From assembly GCA_030524745.1 (NCBI GenBank), contig JAUNGC010000001.1, positions 1 to 64,000 of the forward strand: a stretch of 64,000 bases of DNA. Reading direction: 5' to 3'. The translations under genes and the position numbers were made by a program. The notes beneath the pieces are model-generated. The model was not told the DNA's origin. It saw only the letters and a program-made list of their open reading frames with translations, and did not search any database. Shown here piece after piece: positions 42,705-51,545 of the stretch (positions are counted from its first letter, which is position 1; the number at the start of each line of letters is the position of its first letter). This DNA comes from Eubacteriales bacterium (GTDB taxonomy: Bacteria > Bacillota > Clostridia > Lachnospirales > Lachnospiraceae).

Positions 42705-43759
42705 TCTTCGCGTTCACCCCTTCTGTCCTTCTCCATATGTCTGCGCCGCAGTTGTCCGCAGGCGCCGTCTATATCCCGTCCCATTTCTCTTCTAATAGTA
42801 ACATTTATTTTGTTTTTTTCAAGATTATTTTTAAAACGATCGATCGCGCGCCTGTCGGACTGCGTGAAATTCCGCTCTTTGATGGGGTTGACCGGAATCA
42901 GGTTGACATGGCTGCCAAGCGGTCCTGCAAGCCCTGCAAGTTCTCCTGCATCCTCCGGCGTATCGTTAACGCCGCCCACTAAACTGTATTCAAAAGTGAT
43001 CCTTCTTCCCGTTTCTTTAAAATAATGACCGCAGGCTTCCATCAGTTCCGCTATGCGGTACCGGTTCGCAATCGGCATCAGCGCCCGCCGCTTTTCATCG
43101 GTGGTGGCGTGCAGGGACAAAGCCAGCGTGATCTGCAGTTTTTCCTTCGCCAGTTCATACATCTTCGGCACGATTCCGCAGGTGGATACGGTGACGTTGC
43201 GCTGGCTGATATGCAGGCCGTGTTCGTCGGTCAGCATATGTAAAAAAACGAGAAGGTTTTCATAATTGTCCAGCGGTTCCCCGCTTCCCATCACCACAAC
43301 GTTGCTCACCCGCTCCCCCGTCAGCTTCTGAATCCGGTAAATCTGTTCCAACATTTCCGAAGGAAGCAGATTTCTTTCCAGACCGTCCAGCGTAGAAGCG
43401 CAAAATTTGCAGCCCATCCGGCAGCCCACCTGGGATGAGATACAGACCGAATTGCCGTGCTTATATTTCATCCAGACGCTTTCCACCAGATTTCCGTCCG
43501 GCAGCGCGAACAAAAACTTCTTCGTGCCGTCTATTTGGGAGGTCTGTTCCCGCACCGCTTTTAAAACCGTCAGCGGATATTCTCTATAAAGCCGCTCCCG
43601 GAAAGCGGCCGGAAGATTGGTCATTTCCTCATAGCTTTCCACAAGCTTGACATGCATCCAGCCATAAAGCTGCGCCGCCCGGAAGGGTTTTTCCCCCATA
43701 CGGGCAATTTCATCCTTCAATTGTTCCAAAGTCAAAGACCTGATATCAACCTGTTCCAT
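42701..43759 (-). CDS. rlmN: Dual-specificity rRNA/tRNA methyltransferase RlmN
   Basis: Radical-SAM enzyme that methylates C2 of adenine 2503 in 23S rRNA (and A37 of some tRNAs). The iron-sulfur ligands are Cys113, Cys117 and Cys120 in VGCRMGCKFCAST. The later HATTDEKRRALMPIANRY and EYSLVGGVNDTPEDAGEL are family hallmarks. Length is 352 residues. It is translated just ahead of the phosphatase gene and three bases after rsmB. The Cfr resistance methyltransferase is a close relative, but the context and sequence fit RlmN. Confidence 0.96.
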   Translation of the reverse strand: MEQVDIRSLTLEQLKDEIARMGEKPFRAAQLYGWMHVKLVESYEEMTNLPAAFRERLYREYPLTVLKAVREQTSQIDGTKKFLFALPDGNLVESVWMKYKHGNSVCISSQVGCRMGCKFCASTLDGLERNLLPSEMLEQIYRIQKLTGERVSNVVVMGSGEPLDNYENLLVFLHMLTDEHGLHISQRNVTVSTCGIVPKMYELAKEKLQITLALSLHATTDEKRRALMPIANRYRIAELMEACGHYFKETGRRITFEYSLVGGVNDTPEDAGELAGLAGPLGSHVNLIPVNPIKERNFTQSDRRAIDRFKNNLEKNKINVTIRREMGRDIDGACGQLRRRHMEKDRRGEREE

Positions 43760-43762
43760 CGA

Positions 43763-45145
43763 TCACTGCTTTCTGCGCAGCCGCGCCATAAAAAAGCCGT
43801 CCGTATCATGTTCGCCGGGCAAAAGCTGCAGCATTCCGCTTTCCGTCTGCGGGCTGTGCAGGCAGGAAGGCAGATACGCATTTAAGCTCTCCGTCTCAAA
43901 GGGATACCGCTTGGTCAGCCAGCGCACCATTTCTTCATTTTCTGTTTTATTTACGGTACAGGTGGAATACAGCAGTATTCCGCCCGGTTTCACATATTGC
44001 CAGGAGGCGCGCAGGATTTTCCTTTGCAGACCGGTCAGCGATTCCAAATCCTTTGCGGTTACCCGGTAACGGATATCTTTTTTTCGTCCCATCACGCCCA
44101 GCCCGGAGCAGGGCACATCCGCCAGCACCACATCCGCCCAGCCGTCCAGCCGTTCCATATGCACGGCAGCGTCCCAGACGGAAATTTCCATATTCCCACA
44201 GCCCATGCGCGCCGCATTCCCCCGGATCAGTTCCGCCTTTCTCTCCGAAACGTCTCCGGCCCGTAAAACGCCTTCTGCGCATTCGCCCCCGTCTTTGGCG
44301 CCGCCGTTTTTCATCAGTTTCTCATATGCAAGAATCGCCTTCCCGCCGGGCGCGCTGCACAAATCCATCACCCGCATGCCGGGAAGAATTCCGGCGCATT
44401 CCACCGCCAGCATGCTGCTGACATCCTGCACATAAAACAGCCCTTCGGAAAAACCCGGCAAAGCGGCCACGCCGTCACAGCCGTCCAGCACAAAAGCATA
44501 CGGATACAACGGATGTTTTTGCGCCGTCACGCCCATCTCCCGGATTGCCGCAAGCGCGCTACTGCGCTGCTCATCCGTCAGAGACTGTCCAAACCGGATG
44601 ATAACAGGGCGTTTTTGGCAAATTCCTGCGCCCAGCTTTTCCGTCTTTGCTTTCCCGTACTGTCCGGCCCACAAAGCCGCCAGCCATTCGGGAAGGCTAT
44701 ATCTGACGGAAACGCTCTTTTCCCATTCCTTTTCGGAATCCGGCCAGGGCAGCCTGTTCTTCTCCCGGCTCAAAGTGCGCAGCACGCCGTTCACAAACCC
44801 GCCCAGCGCCGAAAATCCTCTCTTTTTTGCCAGTTTCACCGCTTCGTTACAGGCTGCGGAATCCGGCACCGCCTCCATGTACAAAATCTGGTAAGCGGAC
44901 AGGCGCAGCAGATTCCGGATCAGAGGCTTCATCTTCCTGACAGGCGTTTTGGAATAACAATCGATCGCCCAGTCCAGCGTGATGCGCCGCTCCAGCGTCC
45001 CTTCCGCCAGACGTTTGAAAAAAGCCTTTTCCTTCGGGTCCTCATAGTCGTATTTATCCAGCACGTTCCGGATCAGGGAATCGCCGAAGCTTTCCGTCTT
45101 TTCCATCTCCAGAAAAGTATCCAGAACCAGTTCTCTTGTGTTCAT
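43763..45145 (-). CDS. rsmB: 16S rRNA (cytosine(967)-C(5))-methyltransferase RsmB
   Basis: A 460-residue enzyme with an N-terminal NusB-like helical domain (1-140) and a C-terminal Rossmann methyltransferase. The SAM-binding motif is MDLCSAPGGKAILAYEKL, followed by ADVVLADVPCSGLGVMGRK with the catalytic PC dipeptide, and ILLYSTCTVNKTENEE with the second cysteine. It modifies C967 of 16S rRNA in assembling ribosomes. It lies between the zinc peptidase and rlmN with gaps of three to four bases, in a translation-related operon. Confidence 0.95.
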   Translation of the reverse strand: MNTRELVLDTFLEMEKTESFGDSLIRNVLDKYDYEDPKEKAFFKRLAEGTLERRITLDWAIDCYSKTPVRKMKPLIRNLLRLSAYQILYMEAVPDSAACNEAVKLAKKRGFSALGGFVNGVLRTLSREKNRLPWPDSEKEWEKSVSVRYSLPEWLAALWAGQYGKAKTEKLGAGICQKRPVIIRFGQSLTDEQRSSALAAIREMGVTAQKHPLYPYAFVLDGCDGVAALPGFSEGLFYVQDVSSMLAVECAGILPGMRVMDLCSAPGGKAILAYEKLMKNGGAKDGGECAEGVLRAGDVSERKAELIRGNAARMGCGNMEISVWDAAVHMERLDGWADVVLADVPCSGLGVMGRKKDIRYRVTAKDLESLTGLQRKILRASWQYVKPGGILLYSTCTVNKTENEEMVRWLTKRYPFETESLNAYLPSCLHSPQTESGMLQLLPGEHDTDGFFMARLRRKQ

Positions 45146-45149
45146 AGTT

Positions 45150-45863
45150 TCAGTCCCTGTCGCTTCTTCTGGCTATCAAAATCAGCCGCAGAAGGTTCAG
45201 AATCGCCGCAGCCGCAGCCGCCACATAGGTCATCGCAGCCGCTTTCAATACTTTTCTGCTGCCTTCCGCTTCCTGCGTTCCCAGAATCCCATAGCCTTCC
45301 AGCATTGCCAGCGCTCTTTTACTGGCGTCAAACTCCACCGGCAAAGTCACAAGCTGGAACAAAACAGCCAGCAAAAATACCCATATGCCGATCTGCATCA
45401 GAATTTCATTCGCCCCGAATACCAGGCCCAACACGAAAATCGGCAGGCCGAACCGGGAACCAAAATTTGCGGCCGGCGCCAGCCTGGAACGGATGCGCAG
45501 CGGTCCGTAGCTTTCGTTATCCTGCACCGCATGGCCGCATTCATGGGCGGCAACGCCCACCGCCGCCACGCTTGTGGAAGAATAAGTCGCATCGGAAAGC
45601 CTGAGCACCTTGCTTCTGGGATCATAGTGATCCGTCAGATTTCCGTTAATGTGTTCAATTTTCACGCTTTGGAGTCCGTTCTGATCCAGAATCCGCCGCG
45701 CCGTCTGTGCGCCGGTCATGCCGGACATGCTGCGCACCCGGCTGTATTTTTTGAAAGTGGAATTCACCCCTGCACTGGCGATCATCGATAAAATCGCGCC
45801 GATGATGACGAGCAGGTAAGTCACATCATAATAGTAGTAACCGTAATAAGCCAGAATTCTCAT
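45150..45863 (-). CDS. Zinc membrane metallopeptidase (YugP family)
   Basis: A 237-residue membrane protein of the neutral zinc metallopeptidase family. The HECGH motif is at residues 107-111 (VAAHECGHAVQD). Hydrophobic segments lie at about 15-32, 127-147, 150-172 and 205-229. A tyrosine-rich N-terminus (MRILAYYGYYYYDVTY) is unusual. Its substrates are not known. The start overlaps the fmt stop by four bases. Its place between fmt and rsmB is common in Firmicutes, suggesting a long-standing but undefined link with translation genes. Confidence 0.93.
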   Translation of the reverse strand: MRILAYYGYYYYDVTYLLVIIGAILSMIASAGVNSTFKKYSRVRSMSGMTGAQTARRILDQNGLQSVKIEHINGNLTDHYDPRSKVLRLSDATYSSTSVAAVGVAAHECGHAVQDNESYGPLRIRSRLAPAANFGSRFGLPIFVLGLVFGANEILMQIGIWVFLLAVLFQLVTLPVEFDASKRALAMLEGYGILGTQEAEGSRKVLKAAAMTYVAAAAAAILNLLRLILIARRSDRD

Positions 45864-46789
45864 CCCAATTGATCACCCTTTCCGATTTTGTAGCCAAGCA
45901 GAAAATCCTTCACCGCCATCCGCTTTTTGCCTTCCAATTGAATTTCCCGCAAAATCAACGTCCCTTTTCCCGTATTGACGCAGATCGCATCCTTCGTAAC
46001 ACGGCTCACCTCTCCCGCCTTGCCGTCCGCAGGTTCCATGACCGTATCCGCCTGAAAAATCTTCAGCATTTTCCCCTGATAAAAGGTATAAGCGCCGGGC
46101 CAGGAATGCAGCCCCCGCACTTTTCTTTCAATCGCTTCCGCCGTCTCGTTCCAGTCGATTTGTCCCATGGATTTGGTCAAAATCTTCGCATAACAGCTTT
46201 CCCCATCGTTCTGCTTCTGAGCAGTCAATTCTCCGGCTTCCAGCTTTTTGAGTGCTTCCACGATCAGCCCGCTTCCCGCTTCCGCCAGCTTGTCATGCAG
46301 GCTTTCATCCGTTTCCTTTTCCGCGATCTCAACAACGGCCTTCAGCAGCATATCTCCCGTATCAATTCCGGCGTCCATCTGCATGATGGTTACGCCCGTT
46401 TCCTTTTCTCCGTTTAACAGCACCCACTGGATCGGCGCCGCCCCTCTGTAGGCGGGCAGCAGGGATGCGTGAATACACAGACAGCCAAACCGGGGCATAT
46501 CCAGAATTTCCTGGGACAAAATCTGCCCGAACGCCGCCACAACGAAAACATCCGCTTCATAGCGTTTTAACTGTTCCACCGCTTCCGGCGCTTTGATTTT
46601 CACCGGCTGAAACACTTCAATTCCATGTTCCAGCGCGCACATTTTTACCGGACTCATCTGTACCCTGCCGCCCCGGCCTTTGGGCTTATCGGGCTGCGTC
46701 ACGACCGCCGTCACCGTATGGCCTGCGTTTAACAGGGCCTTTAGCGGCCCGACCGCAAAATCCGGCGTTCCCATGTATACAATCTTCAT
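45860..46789 (-). CDS. fmt: Methionyl-tRNA formyltransferase
   Basis: Formylates initiator Met-tRNA using 10-formyl-tetrahydrofolate. The protein starts MKIVYMGTPDFAVGPLKAL. The folate-binding catalytic region reads CIHASLLPAYRGAAPIQWVL followed by LNGEKETGVTIMQMDAGIDT, with the Asn/His/Asp triad area. The C-terminal OB-like domain (about 205-309) binds the tRNA. Length is 309 residues. It is paired with def, encoded just upstream on the same strand. Confidence 0.97.
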   Translation of the reverse strand: MKIVYMGTPDFAVGPLKALLNAGHTVTAVVTQPDKPKGRGGRVQMSPVKMCALEHGIEVFQPVKIKAPEAVEQLKRYEADVFVVAAFGQILSQEILDMPRFGCLCIHASLLPAYRGAAPIQWVLLNGEKETGVTIMQMDAGIDTGDMLLKAVVEIAEKETDESLHDKLAEAGSGLIVEALKKLEAGELTAQKQNDGESCYAKILTKSMGQIDWNETAEAIERKVRGLHSWPGAYTFYQGKMLKIFQADTVMEPADGKAGEVSRVTKDAICVNTGKGTLILREIQLEGKKRMAVKDFLLGYKIGKGDQLG

Positions 46790-46849
46790 CGTCTGCCACC
46801 TTTCCGCTGTTTTTTTGACAGCTATATCAGCGTCCCAACTCTCTTTTTT

Positions 46850-47347
46850 TCAGATTTCCTCATCCGGATCAAATTCCTCATAATAATCGTCGGTGTTCAT
46901 CAACTGTCCTTCCACCTTTTCCACATAAAGATGTCCGTCCAGATGGTCCAGTTCATGACAGATCGCCCGCGCGAGCAGTTCGGTCCCCTCAATTTCATAT
47001 TCCTGCATATTTTCATCAAAAGCGACCGCCTTCACATAATTGGGCCTTGTAACCGTTCCCGTCTTTCCCGGCACGGACAGACATCCTTCTCCGCCGGTCT
47101 GTTCGCCGCTCGTCTCCAGGATTCTGGGATTAATCATGACAATCGGGTCGTCTCCCGTGGTGTCGATCACGACGATGCGTTTTAACACGCCCACCTGCGG
47201 CGCGGCCAGTCCCACTCCGTTTGCCTCGTACATCGTGTCAAACATGTCGTCGATCAACTGCCCGATCCGGCGCGTCACTTCCTTCACTTCTTTACACTGT
47301 TTTGTCAGAATGGGATCTCCCATCGTTCTGATATTGCGGATTGCCAT
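46850..47347 (-). CDS. def: Peptide deformylase
   Basis: Removes the formyl group from nascent proteins. All three motifs of the family are present: GVGLAAPQVG, EGCLSVPG (metal ligand Cys) and HELDHLDG (two His ligands and the catalytic Glu). The start is the ATG at 47347 preceded by AGGAG; 19 further in-frame codons upstream are unlikely to be translated. Length is 165 residues with an acidic C-terminal tail (DDYYEEFDPDEE). It lies between priA and fmt. Confidence 0.97.
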   Translation of the reverse strand: MAIRNIRTMGDPILTKQCKEVKEVTRRIGQLIDDMFDTMYEANGVGLAAPQVGVLKRIVVIDTTGDDPIVMINPRILETSGEQTGGEGCLSVPGKTGTVTRPNYVKAVAFDENMQEYEIEGTELLARAICHELDHLDGHLYVEKVEGQLMNTDDYYEEFDPDEEI

Positions 47348-47393
47348 CTTCTTTTCTCCTCTCCCAACCGCGCGGATCCCCGGACGGTTACTT

Positions 47394-49619
47394 TCAGTAT
47401 GCATTCATCGGGTCGAAATCAAACTGACAGGTTCCTTTCGGTCTGTCCTGCCCGGCCCGAAGCTTTTCGATCCGGTCTTTGACGGCTACCAGTTTCTGAT
47501 AGTCCTTCGCTTTGATATATACTCCATACCGGTAAATATCATTGATCCTTCCGATCTGCGCCGGCGCGGGCCCGATCACGGTCAGGCCAGTCTCATGCGG
47601 ATTTGCCGCCTGTGCCGCTTCCCGGGCCGCAAAAACCGCATCCTCTTCCTTCTCTGCGGAAATCTGTACCGCAAGAATATGGGCTGTGGGCGGATAAGAA
47701 AGCAGCCGCCGGTACGTCATTTCTTCTTCATAAAATCCTTCATAATCCTGAGCCGCCGCGTAACGGATGCTGTAGTGCTCCGGCTGATAGGTCTGAATCA
47801 CGACCTCCCCCGCCTTTTGTCCTCTTCCGGCCCTGCCCGCCGCCTGAGTCAGCAGTTGAAACGTTCTCTCCCCCGCCCGGTAATCATTTACCGCCAGGGA
47901 CAGGTCCGCCGCCAGAATGCCCACCAGCGTCACTTCCGGGAAATCATGTCCCTTTACAATCATCTGGGTTCCCACCAGAATGTCCGCTTCCTGATTGGAA
48001 AAGGACGCCAGGATCTTTTCATAGCTGTCCTTCGTCCGGGTGGTATCCGCATCCATGCGCAGCACTCTCGCCTGGGGATACATCTTCAAAAGCTGTTCCT
48101 CAATCGCTTCGGTTCCCGCCCGGAAGCCGAGAATATAACGGGAACCGCACTGCGGACAAAGCTTCACGGCGGGCTGTTCATAGCCGCAGTAATGGCAGAT
48201 CAGCCGCCCGTTTTTATGCTCGGAAAGGGAAACTTCACAGTGCGGACACTTGCACACATAGCCGCAGGAACGGCAGGAAACAAATCCCGCATATCCCCTC
48301 CGGTTTAAAAAAAGCATTGTTTGCTCTTTCCTGTTCAATCTGTCTTCTATTTTCTCCTGCAGCCTTCTGGAAAAAATAGAACGGTTGCCTTCTTTTAATT
48401 CCCGCCGCAGATCTTCCACATATACCTGCGGCAATTCGCCGCCGGTGAGACGCTCCCCCAGTTTAAAAAGCCCGAATTCGCCGCTCTGCGCGCGGCTGTA
48501 CGCTTCCAGAGAGGGCGTGGCCGAACCCATCACCACAACCGCATCGGATAACTGCGCCAGCTTCAGCGCCGTCTCTCTCGTATGGTATTTGGGCATCGTC
48601 TCGCTTTTATAGCTGTTTTCATGCTCTTCATCTATCACGATCATGCCCAGCTTTGCAAAGGGCACGAACAGCGCCGATCTCGGGCCGATGATCACATCGA
48701 TTTCCCCTTTTCTGGCGCGCTCGCACTGATCCTGCTTTTCTCCCGCGCTGAGCGAAGAATTCATCACCGACACCCGGTCGCCGAACCGTTTGTAAAAACG
48801 CAGCACCGTCTGATAAGTCAGCGCGATCTCGGGAATCAGGACGATCGCCTGTCTTCCTCTCTCTATGATTCCCTCAATTAAGGACAGATAAACTTCGGTT
48901 TTGCCGCTTCCCGTAATACCGTGGATCAGATAAGGCCTGCGGCTTCCCGCGTCGAAATCCGCCAGCACCGTTTCCACAACGCTGCGCTGTCCTGCGCTCA
49001 ACCGCTTTCCTTCTTCCTGCCCCACCGTCATTTTCACCGGATTGCGGTAACAGGAAATCGTCGTAAGCCGGATCATACCCGCCGCTTCCAGACTTTTGAC
49101 CGTCTGGGAAGAAATATTGAGTTTTTTCGTCACCAGTTCCCAGGGCAGAATTTCTTCCTTTTCCAGTTCCGCCAAAAGCCGCGCCTTCGCCGTCTGATGT
49201 TTTCTTTCGCACTCTGCCCGCGCCGCTTTTATCTCTTCTTCGGACAGCAGACGCCCGATTTCCTTTTTTTCCTTCAGCGCGACCTTCCTGCGAGCCGGAA
49301 GAACCGTTTTGAGCGCCTGAATCATGGTGGAACCATACTGTTCCTTCATCCATGCCGCCAGCGCGATCATCTTCTGCTCCGGCTCCTGTCCGCCGTCGAT
49401 CACGCCTTCAATTTCCTTCATCCGCGCTTCCGGAAATTCCGCCTCATCCGTCAGTTCAATCACGTATCCGGTGCGCAATTGACTGCCCCTGCCAAAGGAA
49501 ATCTCTACCCGGCTCCCTACAACGACTTTTGCGGCAAGTCCGGGCGGCACTTTATATTGAAAAGGGCGATCCACCTTTTCGTGGGAAATATCCACGATCA
49601 CATTCGCAAATCGACTCAA
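47394..49619 (-). CDS. priA: Primosomal protein N' (PriA helicase)
   Basis: Superfamily 2 helicase that restarts collapsed replication forks. Order of parts: N-terminal DNA-binding domain, GITGSGKTEVYLSLI (Walker A), VIDEEHENSYKSE (DEEH box), and a zinc-binding insertion with CRSCGYVCKCPHCEVS, then ICHYCGYEQPAVKLCPQCG. The helicase C domain follows with VGTQMIVKGHDFPEV and QAAGRAGRG. Length is 741 residues. The start codon is TTG, preceded at some distance by GAGGGA. It lies between murE and def. Confidence 0.96.
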   Translation of the reverse strand: MSRFANVIVDISHEKVDRPFQYKVPPGLAAKVVVGSRVEISFGRGSQLRTGYVIELTDEAEFPEARMKEIEGVIDGGQEPEQKMIALAAWMKEQYGSTMIQALKTVLPARRKVALKEKKEIGRLLSEEEIKAARAECERKHQTAKARLLAELEKEEILPWELVTKKLNISSQTVKSLEAAGMIRLTTISCYRNPVKMTVGQEEGKRLSAGQRSVVETVLADFDAGSRRPYLIHGITGSGKTEVYLSLIEGIIERGRQAIVLIPEIALTYQTVLRFYKRFGDRVSVMNSSLSAGEKQDQCERARKGEIDVIIGPRSALFVPFAKLGMIVIDEEHENSYKSETMPKYHTRETALKLAQLSDAVVVMGSATPSLEAYSRAQSGEFGLFKLGERLTGGELPQVYVEDLRRELKEGNRSIFSRRLQEKIEDRLNRKEQTMLFLNRRGYAGFVSCRSCGYVCKCPHCEVSLSEHKNGRLICHYCGYEQPAVKLCPQCGSRYILGFRAGTEAIEEQLLKMYPQARVLRMDADTTRTKDSYEKILASFSNQEADILVGTQMIVKGHDFPEVTLVGILAADLSLAVNDYRAGERTFQLLTQAAGRAGRGQKAGEVVIQTYQPEHYSIRYAAAQDYEGFYEEEMTYRRLLSYPPTAHILAVQISAEKEEDAVFAAREAAQAANPHETGLTVIGPAPAQIGRINDIYRYGVYIKAKDYQKLVAVKDRIEKLRAGQDRPKGTCQFDFDPMNAY

Positions 49620-49683
49620 TTGTCACATCCCTCTGTCTTGAAACAATCCGGCCGGGCCAAACCGTTCTCATCTCTTACACGCC

Positions 49684-51162
49684 TCACTGCCGTATGCCTT
49701 CTACAACCTCCAGAACCAGTTCCCGGTCGTCCATATGATACTTGACGCCCCTGATCTCCTGATAATCCTCATGGCCTTTTCCCGCCAGCACGATAATATC
49801 CCCGGGCTGACCATGCGCAATCGCATAGGCAATGGCTTCCTTTCTGTCCGGAATTGCCTCATACGCTCCCTCTGTCCTTGAGATGCCGGTGACAATATCC
49901 GCAATGATCGCTTCCGGCTCTTCAAACCGGGGATTGTCGGACGTAATAATCGTGAAATCTGCCAGTCTGCCGGACACCTCTCCCATCTCAAACCGTCTGT
50001 CCCTGGAGCGGTTTCCGCCGCAGCCGAAAATGCAGACCAGACGGCCGTGTTCATATTCCTTCAACGTAGTCAAAAGACTCTGCAGTGCCATCGCATTGTG
50101 GGCATAGTCGATCATCAGCGTAAAATCGTCGGAAACCTTCACCATCTCTATGCGCCCTCTGACCTTTGCCGCCAGAAGCGCCTTCTGAATATCCGCCACG
50201 GACACGTTAAAATGCCTGCAGATTGCGATCGCCGTCATCGCATTATAGACGGAAAAACGCCCCGGCATCGCAATTTCGGCTTCCATATTCATAAGTCCTC
50301 TCACATCAAACTTCACGCCCAGATGTCCCTGCCGGTTGGTAAATACCAGATGCTCCGCTTTTAAGTCGGCCCGGTCTGACAAACCGTATGTCTCCAGACT
50401 GCAGGTATGTCCTTCCACCACCTTCTGCCAGTGTTCGTCGTCGCAATTGACGATACCCACCTTACACTGTTTGAACAAAAGTCCTTTACAGTGCAGATAA
50501 TCCTCAAAACTGTCATGCTCATTGGGGCCGATATGATCCGGCTCCAGATTCGTAAAAATTCCGAAGTCAAACACAAAGCCCTGACTTCTGTGGAGTTTGA
50601 GCGCCTGGGAAGAGACCTCCATCACCACCGTGTCGCAGCCTGCTTCCACCATACGCGCAAAATCCTCCTGCAGCACATAGGATTCCGGCGTCGTATTGAC
50701 CGCATGCATATGCTCCTCGCCGATGATAACCTCAATGGTTCCCACCAGTCCCACTTTGCGCCCGGCGTTTTCCAAAATGGATTTCACCAGATAGGTCGTC
50801 GTCGTCTTTCCCTTTGTTCCGGTAATGCCGATCGTAGTCAGCTTTTCTGCCGGATGATCGAACCACGCGGCGGCGATAAATGCCATCGCGTACCGGGTAT
50901 TTTCCACCCTGATCACGGTCACATCGGCGCTTTCGGGTATCTCCACCTCTTTGGATACCACCAGCACCCCCGCGCCCCCTGACACCACTTCTGCAGCAGC
51001 GGTATGTCCGTCAAAATTCGCTCCCTCGATGCAGAGAAACAGACATCCCTCCTGCACCTTGCGGGAATCATATACCACAGCGCTCACCTTTCGGTCGAGG
51101 CCGCCTTTTTCACATGTAAATTCAAGATCTTCCAGTAACGTTCTTAATTCTTTCAAATCCAA
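49684..51162 (-). CDS. murE: UDP-MurNAc-tripeptide synthetase MurE (meso-diaminopimelate type)
   Basis: Adds the third stem-peptide residue to UDP-MurNAc-Ala-Glu. The ATP loop is GITGTKGKTTTTYLVKSI. SDNPRFEEPEAI contains DNPR, the signature of meso-diaminopimelate specificity, so the cell wall should be of the DAP type. The N-terminal domain carries AVVYDSRKVQEGCLFLCIEG. Length is about 490 residues. The start is TTG; a second TTG two codons later is equally well placed after AAGGAG. It is outside the dcw cluster, next to priA, and its upstream side borders the non-coding region with large inverted repeats. Confidence 0.96.
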   Translation of the reverse strand: MDLKELRTLLEDLEFTCEKGGLDRKVSAVVYDSRKVQEGCLFLCIEGANFDGHTAAAEVVSGGAGVLVVSKEVEIPESADVTVIRVENTRYAMAFIAAAWFDHPAEKLTTIGITGTKGKTTTTYLVKSILENAGRKVGLVGTIEVIIGEEHMHAVNTTPESYVLQEDFARMVEAGCDTVVMEVSSQALKLHRSQGFVFDFGIFTNLEPDHIGPNEHDSFEDYLHCKGLLFKQCKVGIVNCDDEHWQKVVEGHTCSLETYGLSDRADLKAEHLVFTNRQGHLGVKFDVRGLMNMEAEIAMPGRFSVYNAMTAIAICRHFNVSVADIQKALLAAKVRGRIEMVKVSDDFTLMIDYAHNAMALQSLLTTLKEYEHGRLVCIFGCGGNRSRDRRFEMGEVSGRLADFTIITSDNPRFEEPEAIIADIVTGISRTEGAYEAIPDRKEAIAYAIAHGQPGDIIVLAGKGHEDYQEIRGVKYHMDDRELVLEVVEGIRQ

Positions 51163-51269
51163 ACGCTCCTTCCCGCCCGGCAGGGCAATCGCAATCCGCC
51201 CTTACGGATAGAATGCGACATTTACTAATTATCATAACACAAAGCAGGCCGCATTTCAATCACCGGTTC

Positions 51270-51465
51270 CCGGCAGGCTGTGAACCGCTTGAGAACTATT
51301 GCGCGGGGCGTCTCCGTCATTTCCGGACACGCTTCCGCTCGAAAAACGCGTAACGGCACATAGGGCCGCACAATACGCGGCCCAAGGGCCGACGCGTTTT
51401 TAACGGTCCGGAAAATGACGGAGACGCCCCGCGCAATAGCCCCCAAGCGGCATACAGTCTGCCGG
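51270..51465. repeat. Large inverted repeat B, 196 bases
   Basis: Arms of about 60 bases are nearly identical in inverse: CTATTGCGCGGGGCGTCTCC (left, from 51296) pairs with GGAGACGCCCCGCGCAATAG on the right. Outer ends CCGGCAGGCTGT and ACAGTCTGCCGG also pair. The inner part (51325-51409) opens GGACACGCTTCCGCTC, contains AAAAACGCGT/ACGCGTTTTT and GGCCGC/GCGGCC stems, and ends AACGGTCC. The inner part is related to that of the repeat beside mraZ. Confidence 0.87.
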
Positions 51466-51545
51466 CCACGCAATACATTTCTCCCCGCCGACCAGAAAAC
51501 AAGCGGTGCTCAGCCTGCCGGGCACAGATCTTCCGTAATCTGTAT

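Noticed and set aside
43763..45145. Long plus-strand frames opposite rsmB and rlmN
   Set aside because: They are antisense shadows of well-supported genes in GC-rich sequence and show no family motifs.
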